64,000 nucleotides of DNA from Streptomyces ochraceiscleroticus (GTDB lineage Bacteria > Actinomycetota > Actinomycetes > Streptomycetales > Streptomycetaceae). Both the position numbers and the translations under genes were made by a program. Below the pieces are notes generated by a model. The model made no database searches. It was not told the DNA's origin and saw only the letters and a program-made list of their open reading frames with translations. Within the stretch, counting starts at the first letter, position 1; every line of letters starts with the position of its first letter. Shown here piece by piece: positions 43,490-52,868 of the stretch. The DNA lies in the NCBI RefSeq assembly GCF_000720485.1, contig NZ_JOAX01000007.1, forward strand, positions 124,001 to 188,000. Reading direction: 5' to 3'.

Positions 43490-44239
43490 TCATGCTTCGG
43501 GGCCGGCGAGGTCGTAGTCGTCCTGGGCGAGGGCGCGCTCCAGGCGCTGTTCGGCGATGTCGGCGTAGTGGTCGGACAGCTCGATGCCGATGAACTGCCG
43601 GCCTTCACGCAGGGCGGCGACGCCGGTGGAGCCCGAGCCTGTGAAAGGGTCGAGGACGGTGCCGCCCTGGGGGCAGATCTTCACCAGTTCCTGCATCACC
43701 TCGGTGGGCTTCTGGGTGATGTGCACCCGGCCCTTGCGGGGCTGGCTGGCGGTGTAGAGGCCGGGGAGGTAGACGGGGTTGCGGTGGGGGTCGACCGGGC
43801 CCTTGGTGCCCCAGACGATGTATTCGCAGGACTGCTTCAGGCGGCCCTTCTGGGGGCGGGAGACCGGCTTGTGCCAGGAGGCGATCCCGCGCCAAGTCCA
43901 TCCGGCGGCCTGAAGTGCGTCGGTGGTGGTGGGCAACTGGCGCCAGTCGGTGAAGACCAGGGCGGTGCCGGACTCGACAGTTGCGCGGTAGGACTCGGTC
44001 AGCAGCAGGGTGAGCCAGTAGCCGTAGCTGCGCTGGTCGCGGTTCTCGCCGGGGAAGTTGGCGAGGTTGTGCTCGGCGTCCGCGGCGGTGTACTTCGCCC
44101 GCGCGGTACGGCCGGTGCGCTCGCTGCTGGTCCGGCCGCCGGAGTTGTACGGCGGGTCGGTGATCAGCGCGTCGACACTGTTGTCGGGGAGTTCCGACAG
44201 CTTGGTCAGCGCGTCGCCTCGGTGCAAGGTGTAAGGCAT
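43490..44239 (-). CDS. Beta-class DNA methyltransferase (N4-cytosine/N6-adenine), orphan
   Basis: A 249-residue methyltransferase with motif IV LITDPPYNSGG (about 26-36) preceding motif I TVLDPFTGSGSTGVAAL (about 192-208). The IV-before-I order defines the beta class. HITQKPTEVMQELV is the usual linker before motif I. The ATG at 44239 begins MPYTLHRGDAL, typical of these enzymes. No cognate restriction enzyme is directly beside it. The convergent PD-(D/E)XK protein and the 709-residue nuclease are in the same cargo zone but pairing is unproven. It may also protect the element during transfer. Confidence 0.88.
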   Translation of the reverse strand: MPYTLHRGDALTKLSELPDNSVDALITDPPYNSGGRTSSERTGRTARAKYTAADAEHNLANFPGENRDQRSYGYWLTLLLTESYRATVESGTALVFTDWRQLPTTTDALQAAGWTWRGIASWHKPVSRPQKGRLKQSCEYIVWGTKGPVDPHRNPVYLPGLYTASQPRKGRVHITQKPTEVMQELVKICPQGGTVLDPFTGSGSTGVAALREGRQFIGIELSDHYADIAEQRLERALAQDDYDLAGPEA

Positions 44240-44796
44240 TTCAGCTAGCTCTCTCTCGGGAACAAGCGCACGTTTCCCATTCCGCAGAGGAGTACGTGCG
44301 CCGGGGAAGGCGCTCAACCCGTGAGCCCGGCGGGATGAGCGCGAATGATCGCTGGAGAGTAGTCCAGTGATTCCGGCAGGACCAAGCCAGGAAGACGCTC
44401 CGGCGGGCGGCCGGTTGGGCTGCTTGGTGCGGCCGGAATTCGTGTCTACAGTCTCGGCGTGTTCATCGGCCAGAGCTTCGGTTCTGCCTGACTGAGCTGT
44501 GCTGATGCATATTGTCCCGTCCAATTCGGGGCGCAGCAGCACGCCGTGGGCATCTCCGGACAGGGAAGAGAGCTATTTCCGCATGTGGCGCGTGAGATTA
44601 CCAGCGCGGCTTGCTGCCGCGCTTCGCTGAGCGGTCCGGTGGCCGGGTAATAGCAGGCCCGGCCGCTGGCCTCGCCACCCCTCTTTTCAGGGTCTAAGTC
44701 TCGTGCGGTGTGGTGCGGGTGGGCCTTTTCGACGAGAGCGCCCGTGCTCACCACTTACGTATAAGGAGCTGCGCTGCTGATGCGGCCTCCCCTGAC
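44240..44796. other. Control region upstream of methyltransferase and conjugation genes
   Basis: No convincing gene. This interval separates the leftward methyltransferase from the rightward conjugation operon and presumably carries both promoters. An AAGGAG near 44763 belongs to a short frame that soon ends and is not assigned. Confidence 0.5.
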
Positions 44797-45982
44797 ATGC
44801 CCGGCGGCACGGCCAGGAATACGGTTCGCTGCCCAACCTGGTCCGCGCTCGTGAACAAGACCGTGCTGGTCATTGGCGCGGTGGTGGCCGCGCCGATGCT
44901 GCTGATCGCCCCCATGACGATGGCCGTGGCCGGTGCGCACAGCGCCGAGGCCGCCTGTAAAAGACGGCGCGGGTCGCGACGTTGATTCGGCGGCGGTCGC
45001 GAAGCAGGTCCGTTCGCTCCTGAAGAGCGGCAAGACCGATTCGGTCCACGTCACAGGGCTCGGTGCTCCCAAGGAGCAGATCCCCAATGCGCAGAAGATC
45101 CATGCCACCGGCGTCACGCTGAAGATGCCGGTCCGCGGGCAAGTAGTCGCACTGGCCACGGCCCTGCAGGAGTCGGGCCTGCGCAACCTCAACTACGGGG
45201 ACCGGGACTCCCTCGGCTTGTTCCAGCAACGCCCGAGCCAGGGCTGGGGGACGCCGGCGCAGGTGCGGGATCCGGTGCATGCGTCGACAACGTTCTACGA
45301 GCACCTGAAGAAGGTCTCGGGCTGGCAGTCGATGACCGTCGCCCAGGCCGCCCAAGCCGTGCAGGCCAGCGCCCAACCCGACGCGTACGCGAAGTGGGAG
45401 CCGCTGGCCACCGCGCTGCAGAAAGCCCTGGCTCAGTCTCTCAAGGACAGCGGCGCTTCCGGCAAAGACGCCGGTAAGGGTTTCAAGACCGATGTCTCAC
45501 CTGCGCCCGAGTGCAATAACGAGGACGGTTCGTCGTTCGGTCCGATCCCGAAGGGCAAGGTACCGAAGGGGTACACGATCCCAGCATCGGCCCCCAGGCC
45601 GGTCCGCCGGGCGATCCGGTGGGGTCTGGGCCAGCTCGGGACGCCCTACCAGTGGGGTGGTTCGTGTGCGCATGCGCACGGCAGGGACCCGATGGGCCGG
45701 TGTGACTGCTCCTCGCTGATGCAGGCGTCGTACAAGGCCGGTGGGATCGCGCTTTCGCGGACCACGTACACGCAGGTCAAGGAGGGCAAGGCGGTTAACC
45801 CGGAGCGAGTGAAGGCCGGGGATCTGCTCTTCACCGAAGGCAGTGCCGCCCGGCCGGAACACGTGGGGATGTACATCGGGCACGGTCTGATCCTGCAGGC
45901 CCCGCACACCGGTGACGTCGTCAAGATCTCCCGGCTGGCCGAGTGGCGCCCCTCCCTCCTCGCCGCACGCCGCGTCGCCTGA
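44797..45982 (+). CDS. Conjugation peptidoglycan hydrolase (lytic transglycosylase-like + NlpC/P60), frameshifted after the signal peptide
   Basis: The N-terminal frame encodes a signal/anchor (NKTVLVIGAVVAAPMLLIAP ending AHSAEAAC) and then stops. The following frame (open from 44933 to 45982) encodes the enzyme. It has a lytic-transglycosylase-like part (VVALATALQESGLRNLNYGD, LGLFQQRPSQGWG) and a C-terminal NlpC/P60 peptidase (MGRCDCSSLM with the catalytic Cys, EHVGMYIGHG). Removing one A from the AAAA run at about 44959-44962 joins the frames as AACKDGAGRDVDS. So the gene is either recently broken or the base is a sequencing error. Such enzymes open the cell wall for the transfer channel. 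It is first in the conjugation operon. Confidence 0.85.
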
Positions 45983-46055
45983 CGCGCCTTCCCTCCCTTC
46001 CTCCCCTCACACGATTTCCGGGCCTTCACACGCCCGCACTCGACCAGGAGTTCTC

Positions 46056-46364
46056 TTGAAGCTCGCGCAGCATGTGCAGTATCTGGCCTACAACCCAGGC
46101 GTACATCCCAACGACGGCGGCCTGCCCGGTCTCGACGTGCTGAAGAAGGTCATGGGCTCGATCAACCTCTTCGGCATCATCGCCGTCGTCGGCGCCCTGG
46201 CGATCTCAGCGCTGATCTGGGCCTGGGGCCACCATTCCGGTGGTCACCAGGCCGAGCAGAACGGCAAGAAGGGCGTCACGGTGGCCGCCGGATGTGCCCT
46301 GCTGCTCGGCGCCGCCAACGGCATCGTCGCCTTCTTCAGCGCGATGGGGACGCAGGTGCACTGA
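46056..46364 (+). CDS. DUF6112-like small membrane protein of the conjugation module
   Basis: A 102-residue protein with two hydrophobic helices (FGIIAVVGALAISALIWAWG and VTVAAGCALLLGAANGIVAF) separated by a basic loop, after a soluble GVHPNDGGLPG start. This is the layout of VirB2/VirB3-like small channel components found in Streptomyces elements. The TTG start at 46056 has CAGGAG five bases upstream. It overlaps the next gene by one base. Confidence 0.8.
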   Translation: MKLAQHVQYLAYNPGVHPNDGGLPGLDVLKKVMGSINLFGIIAVVGALAISALIWAWGHHSGGHQAEQNGKKGVTVAAGCALLLGAANGIVAFFSAMGTQVH

Positions 46365-47047
46365 TGCCCAAGCAACGATTCCCCACCCCCTCGGGCCGGT
46401 TCGTCGGTGCCTCGTCCTCCGTGGCGCGGCGTGCCGTGATGGTTGCCATCATCCTCGCCGTGCTGGCCGGCGTCGCCGGCCTGGTCGGCTACCTCACCCG
46501 CTCCGAGACTTCGGGGCCGCGACCAACGTCCGGTTCACATTCCGCTCCTGCAGCACCGCGCCAAACGCCTCACCCCCGTTCCCAGGAAGCGGTGGCGAAG
46601 CCGCCGCACACCAACAACCCTGTCACCTTCGCGAAGGCGGCGACCAAGGCGCTGTGGACGTACGACACCCGGCACGCCTCCCGCACCGAGCACCTGTCTG
46701 GACTCCAGGAATGGATGACCGGCGAGAAGCAATACCGCGACTGGAAGTCCGTGAGCGGACAGGTGCCCGGTAAGGCCCTGTGGTCGCAGATGCACGACAA
46801 CGCTCAGCACGCCACCGCGTCGGTCGAGGAAGGACATCTGCCCGAGGCGTTCAAGAGCGCCTTGGCCGAGGACCCCGGTGCGATCACGCAGGCGTACGTC
46901 TATGCCGTCACCGTCACTGGCAAGCAGTCCCTCGCCTGGAAGCACGACGGTTCCGGGGCCGAGCCACGCTCGGTCACGCTCGCCGTCCAGTGCCGGCCGC
47001 ACCACGACTGCGCACTGTCGGGCGTGCTGCCGGAGGTCGCCCCGTGA
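46364..47047 (+). CDS. Conjugation module protein, single membrane anchor with external domain
   Basis: A 227-residue protein with one N-terminal membrane helix (AVMVAIILAVLAGVAGLVGY, about 24-43), a Pro/Ser/Arg-rich linker and a folded external domain from about residue 85. The topology resembles TcpC/VirB8-like assembly factors, which join the channel on the outer face. No specific motif proves the family. The ATG overlaps the preceding stop (TGATG), so the genes are coupled. Confidence 0.72.
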   Translation: MPKQRFPTPSGRFVGASSSVARRAVMVAIILAVLAGVAGLVGYLTRSETSGPRPTSGSHSAPAAPRQTPHPRSQEAVAKPPHTNNPVTFAKAATKALWTYDTRHASRTEHLSGLQEWMTGEKQYRDWKSVSGQVPGKALWSQMHDNAQHATASVEEGHLPEAFKSALAEDPGAITQAYVYAVTVTGKQSLAWKHDGSGAEPRSVTLAVQCRPHHDCALSGVLPEVAP

Positions 47048-47077
47048 TCGCCACCGAAGTATGGAAGGAGGCGCTCC

Positions 47078-48466
47078 GTGGGGGCCTGTGACCTTCCGCT
47101 GATGAACCAGGTGTGCGGCGCCGTGGGTGGTGTGGTCGGCAAGACCGGTGAGGCCGTCACCAGCGGCATCGGCGCCTGGATCGCCAAGTCGATGGGCGAG
47201 GTCGCCCAGTCCGCCGCCGACCTGGCCTCCAGGGCCGTGGACAAGACCACCGCCGTCGATCTGAACGCCGAGTGGTTCCGCCACAACTACGAGCTGATCC
47301 TCCCCATCGGCCTGGTACTCACCGTCGGCACCTTCTGCCTGCAGCTCACCCGCGCCGCCTGGCGCCGGGACGAACGCGCACTGGCGCAGGCGGCGTTCGG
47401 GACGATGACCGGAGTCTTCTTCGCCTTCGCCGCCATCACCTGCACCACTGTGGCCCTCACCGTCACCGACGCCCTGTCCGCCGGCCTGTTCAAGGCGGCG
47501 AACTCTTCGATCGACGATGCGATCCGGCGCGTGGTCAAGGTGAACGAGCTGGGGGCGATGTACGGCCTGGGCTGGGGCGTGCCGGCCATCGTCGCGCTGG
47601 GCTGCGCGATCGGTGCGTTTCTGTACTGGGCGGTGATGGTCGCCCGCAAGGTCGGCATCCTGGTGCTGGTCACCCTGGCGATCTTCGCTGGTGCCGGCGG
47701 TGGCTGGGAGGTCGCCAAGCGCTGGCGGCGCGGCTGGATCGAGGCCACCGCCACGTTGGTCGTCTCCAAGCTCTTGATGACGATCGTCTTTCTGCTCGGC
47801 GTCTCCGCGATGGGCAAGTCCGACTCGCACGGTGGCCTGGGGGCCCTGTCGGACGCCATGGCCGGCATCGTCGTGATGGTCCTGGTGCTGCTCTGTCCGT
47901 ATGCGACGTACAAGTTCGTGCACTGGGCCTCCGACGGCGGCGGGCATGACGACCTGCACCGCACGGGCGTCGCGGGCCTCGGTACTGCGGCTGGGGCGGC
48001 GAAGACCGCGGGTCAGCTGGCCCTGCAGGCCAAGGCCGGCGGGATCGCCCCGCAGGGCCCGACGAAGGTGCCCGGTCAGGGTGCCGGAGGGGTGGCATCG
48101 GGCATCGACCCGGCCGGTGGCTCCGGCAGCGGGAAGCCGAAGCAGACCCACTTCCGCTTCGGTGAAGACCCGAACGCCCCGGGCGACAAGGGCCGCGCAC
48201 TGGTCCGGCGTTCTCCTACCGGTGGCGACCGGGGCCAGCCCCTCATCCGCCGCCCCGGCCAGGAGACCGAAGGCAGCTCGGACGCCGCACCCGTCTCCTC
48301 CGGTCCGACGCCCCAGGGAGCCACTGGCGGTGCATCCAGCGGAGCGCCGCAGGGTTACTCCTCTCGGCGCAACGGCCCGCCTCCCACGGGCGGGCCCTCG
48401 CCGCAGGGCGGTGCGACTCCGCAGCGGTGGGTCTACCCCAGCCCACCGCATAAGTCGGGCTCCTGA
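47078..48466 (+). CDS. VirB6/TrbL-like polytopic conjugation membrane protein
   Basis: A 462-residue protein with an N-terminal amphipathic region and about six membrane helices between residues 70 and 285 (for example LILPIGLVLTVGTFCLQLT and GILVLVTLAIFAGAGGGW). A long disordered Gly/Pro/Ser-rich tail (about 310-462) faces the cytoplasm. The architecture fits VirB6/TrbL channel subunits. The GTG start follows AAGGAGG. Placed between the anchor protein and the SCO6880-type gene. Confidence 0.8.
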   Translation: MGACDLPLMNQVCGAVGGVVGKTGEAVTSGIGAWIAKSMGEVAQSAADLASRAVDKTTAVDLNAEWFRHNYELILPIGLVLTVGTFCLQLTRAAWRRDERALAQAAFGTMTGVFFAFAAITCTTVALTVTDALSAGLFKAANSSIDDAIRRVVKVNELGAMYGLGWGVPAIVALGCAIGAFLYWAVMVARKVGILVLVTLAIFAGAGGGWEVAKRWRRGWIEATATLVVSKLLMTIVFLLGVSAMGKSDSHGGLGALSDAMAGIVVMVLVLLCPYATYKFVHWASDGGGHDDLHRTGVAGLGTAAGAAKTAGQLALQAKAGGIAPQGPTKVPGQGAGGVASGIDPAGGSGSGKPKQTHFRFGEDPNAPGDKGRALVRRSPTGGDRGQPLIRRPGQETEGSSDAAPVSSGPTPQGATGGASSGAPQGYSSRRNGPPPTGGPSPQGGATPQRWVYPSPPHKSGS

Positions 48467-48569
48467 CCCGGCAACCGGGGGCGGGCACCGGCCCGCGCGG
48501 CGCCCGCCCCCAGGCTGCCTTTCCCTCCCCCTTCTTTCGCTCGTGTTCCTAGCTAGGACGGCTTTGCCC

Positions 48570-50039
48570 ATGACCTCCGACTCGCCCAGTAACGGTGGCC
48601 CGGCCACCGTGAAATTCCCTCACCGCACTCGCCGAGGCATCCTGATGGGGCTATCCGCCCCACAGTTGACCGGCGTCGCAGTAACCGGACTGCTGCTCCT
48701 CGGCACACTGCTGACCTACGGCGTCGTCGGCGCGCTGCAACTGATACCGGTCTGGGCCGTGCTGCTGACGCCGATCTTCGTCCGGCATCGGGGACGCTCG
48801 CTGGCGGACTGGGTGCCTATCGCCCTGCGCTATGCCCTACGCCGGATGAAGGGGCAGCTGCTCTGGCTGGCCCGTCCGTCAGCCCGTCCGCGCCGGGCGG
48901 GGCTGTTGCACCTGCCTGGAACGGCTGCCTCGCTGCGGGTGGTTTCCTCCCCCGACGGGCGTCTTGGCGCCGTACACGACCCGCACCGGGCCACGCTGAC
49001 CGCGGTGGTGCGGGTCTCGGCCCGCGCCTTCGCACTGCTGGACCCGGCGGCGCAGTCGGCGAACGTGGCCGGCTGGGGCCGCACCCTGGCCGCGCTCGCC
49101 CGCACCGGCCACATCGCTCGCATCCAGGTCCTGGAGCGCACCGTCCCCGACAGCGGTGACGCGCTCCACCGCTACTGGAACGAGCACGGCATCGCGGACG
49201 CACCGTTGGCCGGGCAGGTCTATCGCGACCTGATCCAGGCCGCCGGGCCGGCCGCCGCACCGCACGAGGCATACGTCGCCCTCGCCCTGGACATGAAGGC
49301 GGCCCGTCACCTGATCAACCAGGCCGGCGGCGGGCTGACCGGTGCCTTCACCGTGCTGGCGCAGCTGACCTCCACCTTCGACCAGGCGGCGCGGAACTCC
49401 GGTCTCGCCCCAGGCCCGTGGCTGTCGGCCGACGAGGTGGCGGCGGTGATTCGCACCGCCTACGACCCGGGCGCCTCCGCCGCACTCGACCAGTGGTCCG
49501 ACACGGGCCGCCCCCAGGCCGCTCCGTCGGCTGCCGGGCCAGTGGTGCTGGTGGAGAAGAGCGACCGCATCACTACCGACTCCGCCCACCATGCCACCTA
49601 CTGGATCGAGAACTGGCCCCGCATCGAAACCTCGCCCGGCTTCCTGCATCAGCTGCTGTTCGCCTCCGGCGTGCGCCGCACCCTCTCCCTGACCTACGCC
49701 CCCAAGGGGCTGGACGCCGCGCTCAAGGACGTCCAACGCAAGAAGGCGTCCGTTATCGCCGATGCCGCCGAACGCGCCCGCAAGGGACAGGTCGAATCCG
49801 AAGAGGACTCCGTTGAATACGCCGACATCAAGGACCGCGAACGCCAGTTGATCGCCGGTCACGCAGATGTCGCCCTCACCGGGCTGCTGACCGTCTCCGC
49901 CGAAACCGACGAGGCCCTCAACTCCGCGTGCGCGGCGATCGAGACCGCTGCCGTCTCCGCCATGACCGACCTGCGACGGCTGACCTGGCAGCAGGCCGAA
50001 GCCTTCACCGCCGCAGCCGTCCCCCTCGCCCGCCTCTGA
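48570..50039 (+). CDS. SCO6880 family conjugation protein
   Basis: A 489-residue protein with a PrgI-like N-terminus carrying two membrane helices (LTGVAVTGLLLLGTLLTYGV and LQLIPVWAVLLTPIFV, about 30-75) and a large soluble region. It is the Streptomyces type represented by SCO6880. PrgI/VirB4 systems often split the membrane-associated VirB4 N-terminal part from the ATPase, and the ATPase-only protein two genes downstream fits that arrangement. The ATG opens MTSDSPSNGG; the long in-frame extension upstream is over the previous gene. Confidence 0.82.
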   Translation: MTSDSPSNGGPATVKFPHRTRRGILMGLSAPQLTGVAVTGLLLLGTLLTYGVVGALQLIPVWAVLLTPIFVRHRGRSLADWVPIALRYALRRMKGQLLWLARPSARPRRAGLLHLPGTAASLRVVSSPDGRLGAVHDPHRATLTAVVRVSARAFALLDPAAQSANVAGWGRTLAALARTGHIARIQVLERTVPDSGDALHRYWNEHGIADAPLAGQVYRDLIQAAGPAAAPHEAYVALALDMKAARHLINQAGGGLTGAFTVLAQLTSTFDQAARNSGLAPGPWLSADEVAAVIRTAYDPGASAALDQWSDTGRPQAAPSAAGPVVLVEKSDRITTDSAHHATYWIENWPRIETSPGFLHQLLFASGVRRTLSLTYAPKGLDAALKDVQRKKASVIADAAERARKGQVESEEDSVEYADIKDRERQLIAGHADVALTGLLTVSAETDEALNSACAAIETAAVSAMTDLRRLTWQQAEAFTAAAVPLARL

Positions 50040-50063
50040 AGTCACCCGATCGAAGGCTCCTTC

Positions 50064-50516
50064 ATGTCGACCGACCCGCTGCCCGACCTGGCCGAGGACT
50101 TCGTGCCGTTCGCCACCGCAGCACTCGACTTCCACCGAACCCTCAACCTGCCCACAGCCCAGATCGCCGCCGGCCGGGCGGAGCTCGACGCCCTGCACGC
50201 CCATGTGCTCGCGCTGTACGGGCTGCTCGGCTCCCACACCGCCCGCACCGCCCCGGTGGCGAAGGTGGAGGGAGACCACCTGCGGGCGACGCGGATCCGG
50301 CTATGGCAGGCCGCCGACCACCTCCACGACGCCTTCCACGCAGCCCCACATGCCGACGGCCGTCTCCTGAGCCGGGAGGCGTGCCGCGCCCGGCTCCCGG
50401 AGGGCGCGCCCGGCCTCACCATCTGCCGACGCCATCTCGCCACCGCCGTCCGGGTGCGCCGCGACCACACACCAGCCGACCTCCACGACCCCGTCACCGG
50501 CCTCATTCGCCACTGA
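50064..50516 (+). CDS. DUF6238-like hypothetical protein of the conjugation module
   Basis: A 150-residue mostly helical protein (DLAEDFVPFATAALDFHRTL, AELDALHAHVLALYGLLGSH) with a basic C-terminal half. It resembles the small conserved helical proteins regularly found between the SCO6880-type gene and the VirB4-like ATPase of Streptomyces elements. No catalytic motif. The ATG is 24 bp after the preceding stop. Confidence 0.7.
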   Translation: MSTDPLPDLAEDFVPFATAALDFHRTLNLPTAQIAAGRAELDALHAHVLALYGLLGSHTARTAPVAKVEGDHLRATRIRLWQAADHLHDAFHAAPHADGRLLSREACRARLPEGAPGLTICRRHLATAVRVRRDHTPADLHDPVTGLIRH

Positions 50517-50548
50517 TTTTCCACCCACCGACAGGAGCACCGCCGAGC

Positions 50549-52054
50549 ATGCCCGCAACGCGACCCCGCGCCAGTGCCAGCCCGCTCTACACGCCCCGCA
50601 AGGCCGACCGTCGCGCACGCCGGGCGGTGCGGGAGCAGTTCACCACCGCCCGCGAGCAGGCGCGCCACGCCTCCCGGCCCCCAATGCGTCACATCAGCCC
50701 CGGCATTGACTCTGAGCTGCGGGCCACCTACGCACCGGCGGGACGCCCAGGTCCTGCCTCCGCCCGCGGTGGCAGCCTCAAGCTCCCACCGCACCGCATG
50801 ACGACGGCCGTCGCGGCCGGGGCGTATCCGTTTCTGGCCGAGGGTGGGCTCGGCGCGCAGGGGCTCTACGTCGGTCATGACGTCCATGCCGAGGGCGCCT
50901 TCGTCTTCGACCCGTTCGCCCTTTACGGCAAGCTGGATGGCTTCACCAACCCCAACATCCTGCTGGCCGGGGTCATCGGCATGGGCAAGTCCGCCCTGGC
51001 CAAGTCCCTCGCCGTCCGGGCCGTCGCCTTCGGCTACCGCATCTACGTCCCATGCGATCCCAAGGGCGAGTGGTCCGTCGTCGCTCGCGAGCTGGGCGGG
51101 CAGACCATCGCCCTCGGCCCGGGCCTCCCCGGGCGGCTGAACCCCCTGGACGCCCCGGCCCGGCCGCGCGGGGTGAGTGCGGAGGACTGGCGCACCGAGG
51201 TCCGCAAGCGCCGCCTGCTCCTGCTTGGCTCACTGGCGAAGACGGTACTGCGCCGGGAGCTGCACCCCATGGAGCACACCGCGCTCGACATCGCCCTCGA
51301 CCAGACGGTCGCCCGCGCCGATGCCGGCGGCACCACGCCGCTTCTCGGGCAGGTCGCACACGCTCTGGGCTCACCGGAACAGCTCGATGCCGCGCTCGGT
51401 GAGATGCCCGGCCGTCTCGGCCATGCGGCCGAAGATCTCGCCCACGCCCTGCGCCGCCTGGTCCACGGCGACCTGGAAGGACTCTTCGACGCTCCCTCGA
51501 CGGTCGCCTTCGACGCGAGCGCCCCGATGCTGTCGATCGACCTTTCCCGCCTGGGCGGTGCCGGCGACGACACCGCCCTCGTCCTGGCCATGACCTGCGC
51601 GTCCGCGTGGATGGAATCCGCGCTCGCCGACCCCGAAGCCGGGCGGCGATGGGTGATCTACGACGAAGCCTGGCGGGTCATGCGACACGCCGCACTGCTG
51701 GAGCGCATGCAGTCTCAGTGGAAGCTCAGCCGAGGGCTGGGCATCGCCAACATGATGGTCATCCACCGCCTCTCCGACCTGCTGGCTGCCGGGGATGCGG
51801 GCTCACGCGGGCGGGCGCTGGCAGAGGGCCTGCTCACCGACTGCTCCACGCGGATCATCTACCGCCAGGAAGCCGACCAGCTCCGATCCGCCGCTGCCCT
51901 GCTTGGGCTGACAGGAGTCGAGACACAGGCCGTCTCCGCTCTCACCAAGGGGCGCGGCTTGTGGAAGGTGACGGGCCGCTCCTTCATCACACAGCACTTG
52001 CTGCACCCGCGCGAGCGCGAGCTTTTCGATACAGACGCGCGGATGTCGGCCTGA
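50549..52054 (+). CDS. VirB4-like conjugation ATPase
   Basis: A 501-residue ATPase with Walker A GVIGMGKSAL (about 141-150), CDPKGEWS shortly after, and Walker B RRWVIYDEAWRVM. These are followed by SRGLGIANMMVIHRLSDL and a C-terminal GRGLWKVTGRS. These are hallmarks of the C-terminal half of VirB4/TraC ATPases, which power the type IV secretion channel. It lacks the VirB4 N-terminal domain, which the SCO6880-type protein may supply. The preceding ACAGGAG is a good ribosome site. Confidence 0.92.
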   Translation: MPATRPRASASPLYTPRKADRRARRAVREQFTTAREQARHASRPPMRHISPGIDSELRATYAPAGRPGPASARGGSLKLPPHRMTTAVAAGAYPFLAEGGLGAQGLYVGHDVHAEGAFVFDPFALYGKLDGFTNPNILLAGVIGMGKSALAKSLAVRAVAFGYRIYVPCDPKGEWSVVARELGGQTIALGPGLPGRLNPLDAPARPRGVSAEDWRTEVRKRRLLLLGSLAKTVLRRELHPMEHTALDIALDQTVARADAGGTTPLLGQVAHALGSPEQLDAALGEMPGRLGHAAEDLAHALRRLVHGDLEGLFDAPSTVAFDASAPMLSIDLSRLGGAGDDTALVLAMTCASAWMESALADPEAGRRWVIYDEAWRVMRHAALLERMQSQWKLSRGLGIANMMVIHRLSDLLAAGDAGSRGRALAEGLLTDCSTRIIYRQEADQLRSAAALLGLTGVETQAVSALTKGRGLWKVTGRSFITQHLLHPRERELFDTDARMSA

Positions 52055-52371
52055 ACTCGCCAAGGAGGCGTGGGAGCCGATCGACCGTGAACCTGAACCC
52101 CCTTCCGGAGGCGCCCGTGCCGACCCATCGCTGGTGCCGTCGAATCCTGCTCCGCCCGCCACCGGCCGTCGCGGCCAATACGCCGAGCGCTGCCAGCTGA
52201 CGCCCCTGGTTCCCATATCGCTGTCCCTCGGCACCACCAAATCCCTCTTCGCAGCCCATCCTCGGCGCGGGCATGCCGTACGGCAGCTTGCGGCCACTGC
52301 CCCACGTCTAGTCCCGCGGGCTACAGCACGCTGCCCGCCCACACCCGATATCCGCTAGGAGGAACGCTTCC
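52055..52371. other. Short intergenic interval in the conjugation module
   Basis: A 37-codon frame from GTG 52087 to 52200 has its nearest AAGGAGG 22 bases upstream and no recognisable family. I do not call it a gene. The rest shows nothing except the AGGAGG of the following gene. Confidence 0.45.
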
Positions 52372-52836
52372 GTGCCGCATCCACCCGAACCCGCCGTCGC
52401 CTTCGGTCGCATCCCCGACCTGGGGGTCGCCGCCGCCGTCGCCGATGACCGGCCCTTCCTCGACGAGGTACTGCGTCGGCACGGCTTCGAATACAGCCCC
52501 CGGCGGGACATCTATCTGCTGCCGCCCGGTACCGCCCACGACGCCGCGGTGCAGACGGTGGCCGCCGCGACCCAGCGGTTCCAGGGCGCAGGCTTGTCGG
52601 TCGCGGCCGATCCCCGCCTCGTCGTACCACCCGCCTCCTCCACTTCGCACTCGAACGGCCCGGCCTCCGGGCCGTCCCAGGGCCGGCCGCAGAACCTGCA
52701 GACGGATGACGCAGCCCGTGCCCGAGCTGCCACGGCCTCCTCGCCACATCGCCCCATCGCACCGGCGAGGAGCTTCACTCCCGAGGCCGCCCCGCCATCG
52801 GCGGTCCCGCAAGTTGCCGCCCGCCGCCATCGCTGA
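52372..52836 (+). CDS. Hypothetical protein of the conjugation module
   Basis: A 154-residue protein with an ordered N-terminal half (FGRIPDLGVAAAVADDRPFL, then LLPPGTAHDAAVQTVAAATQ), alternating helices and strands, and a disordered Pro/Ala/Ser-rich C-terminal half. A perfect AGGAGG precedes the GTG. Function unknown; position between the VirB4-like and VirD4-like genes suggests an accessory transfer role. Confidence 0.68.
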   Translation: MPHPPEPAVAFGRIPDLGVAAAVADDRPFLDEVLRRHGFEYSPRRDIYLLPPGTAHDAAVQTVAAATQRFQGAGLSVAADPRLVVPPASSTSHSNGPASGPSQGRPQNLQTDDAARARAATASSPHRPIAPARSFTPEAAPPSAVPQVAARRHR

Positions 52837-52868
52837 CCTCTCCCACCATCACCTGCGAGGAATTTCCC

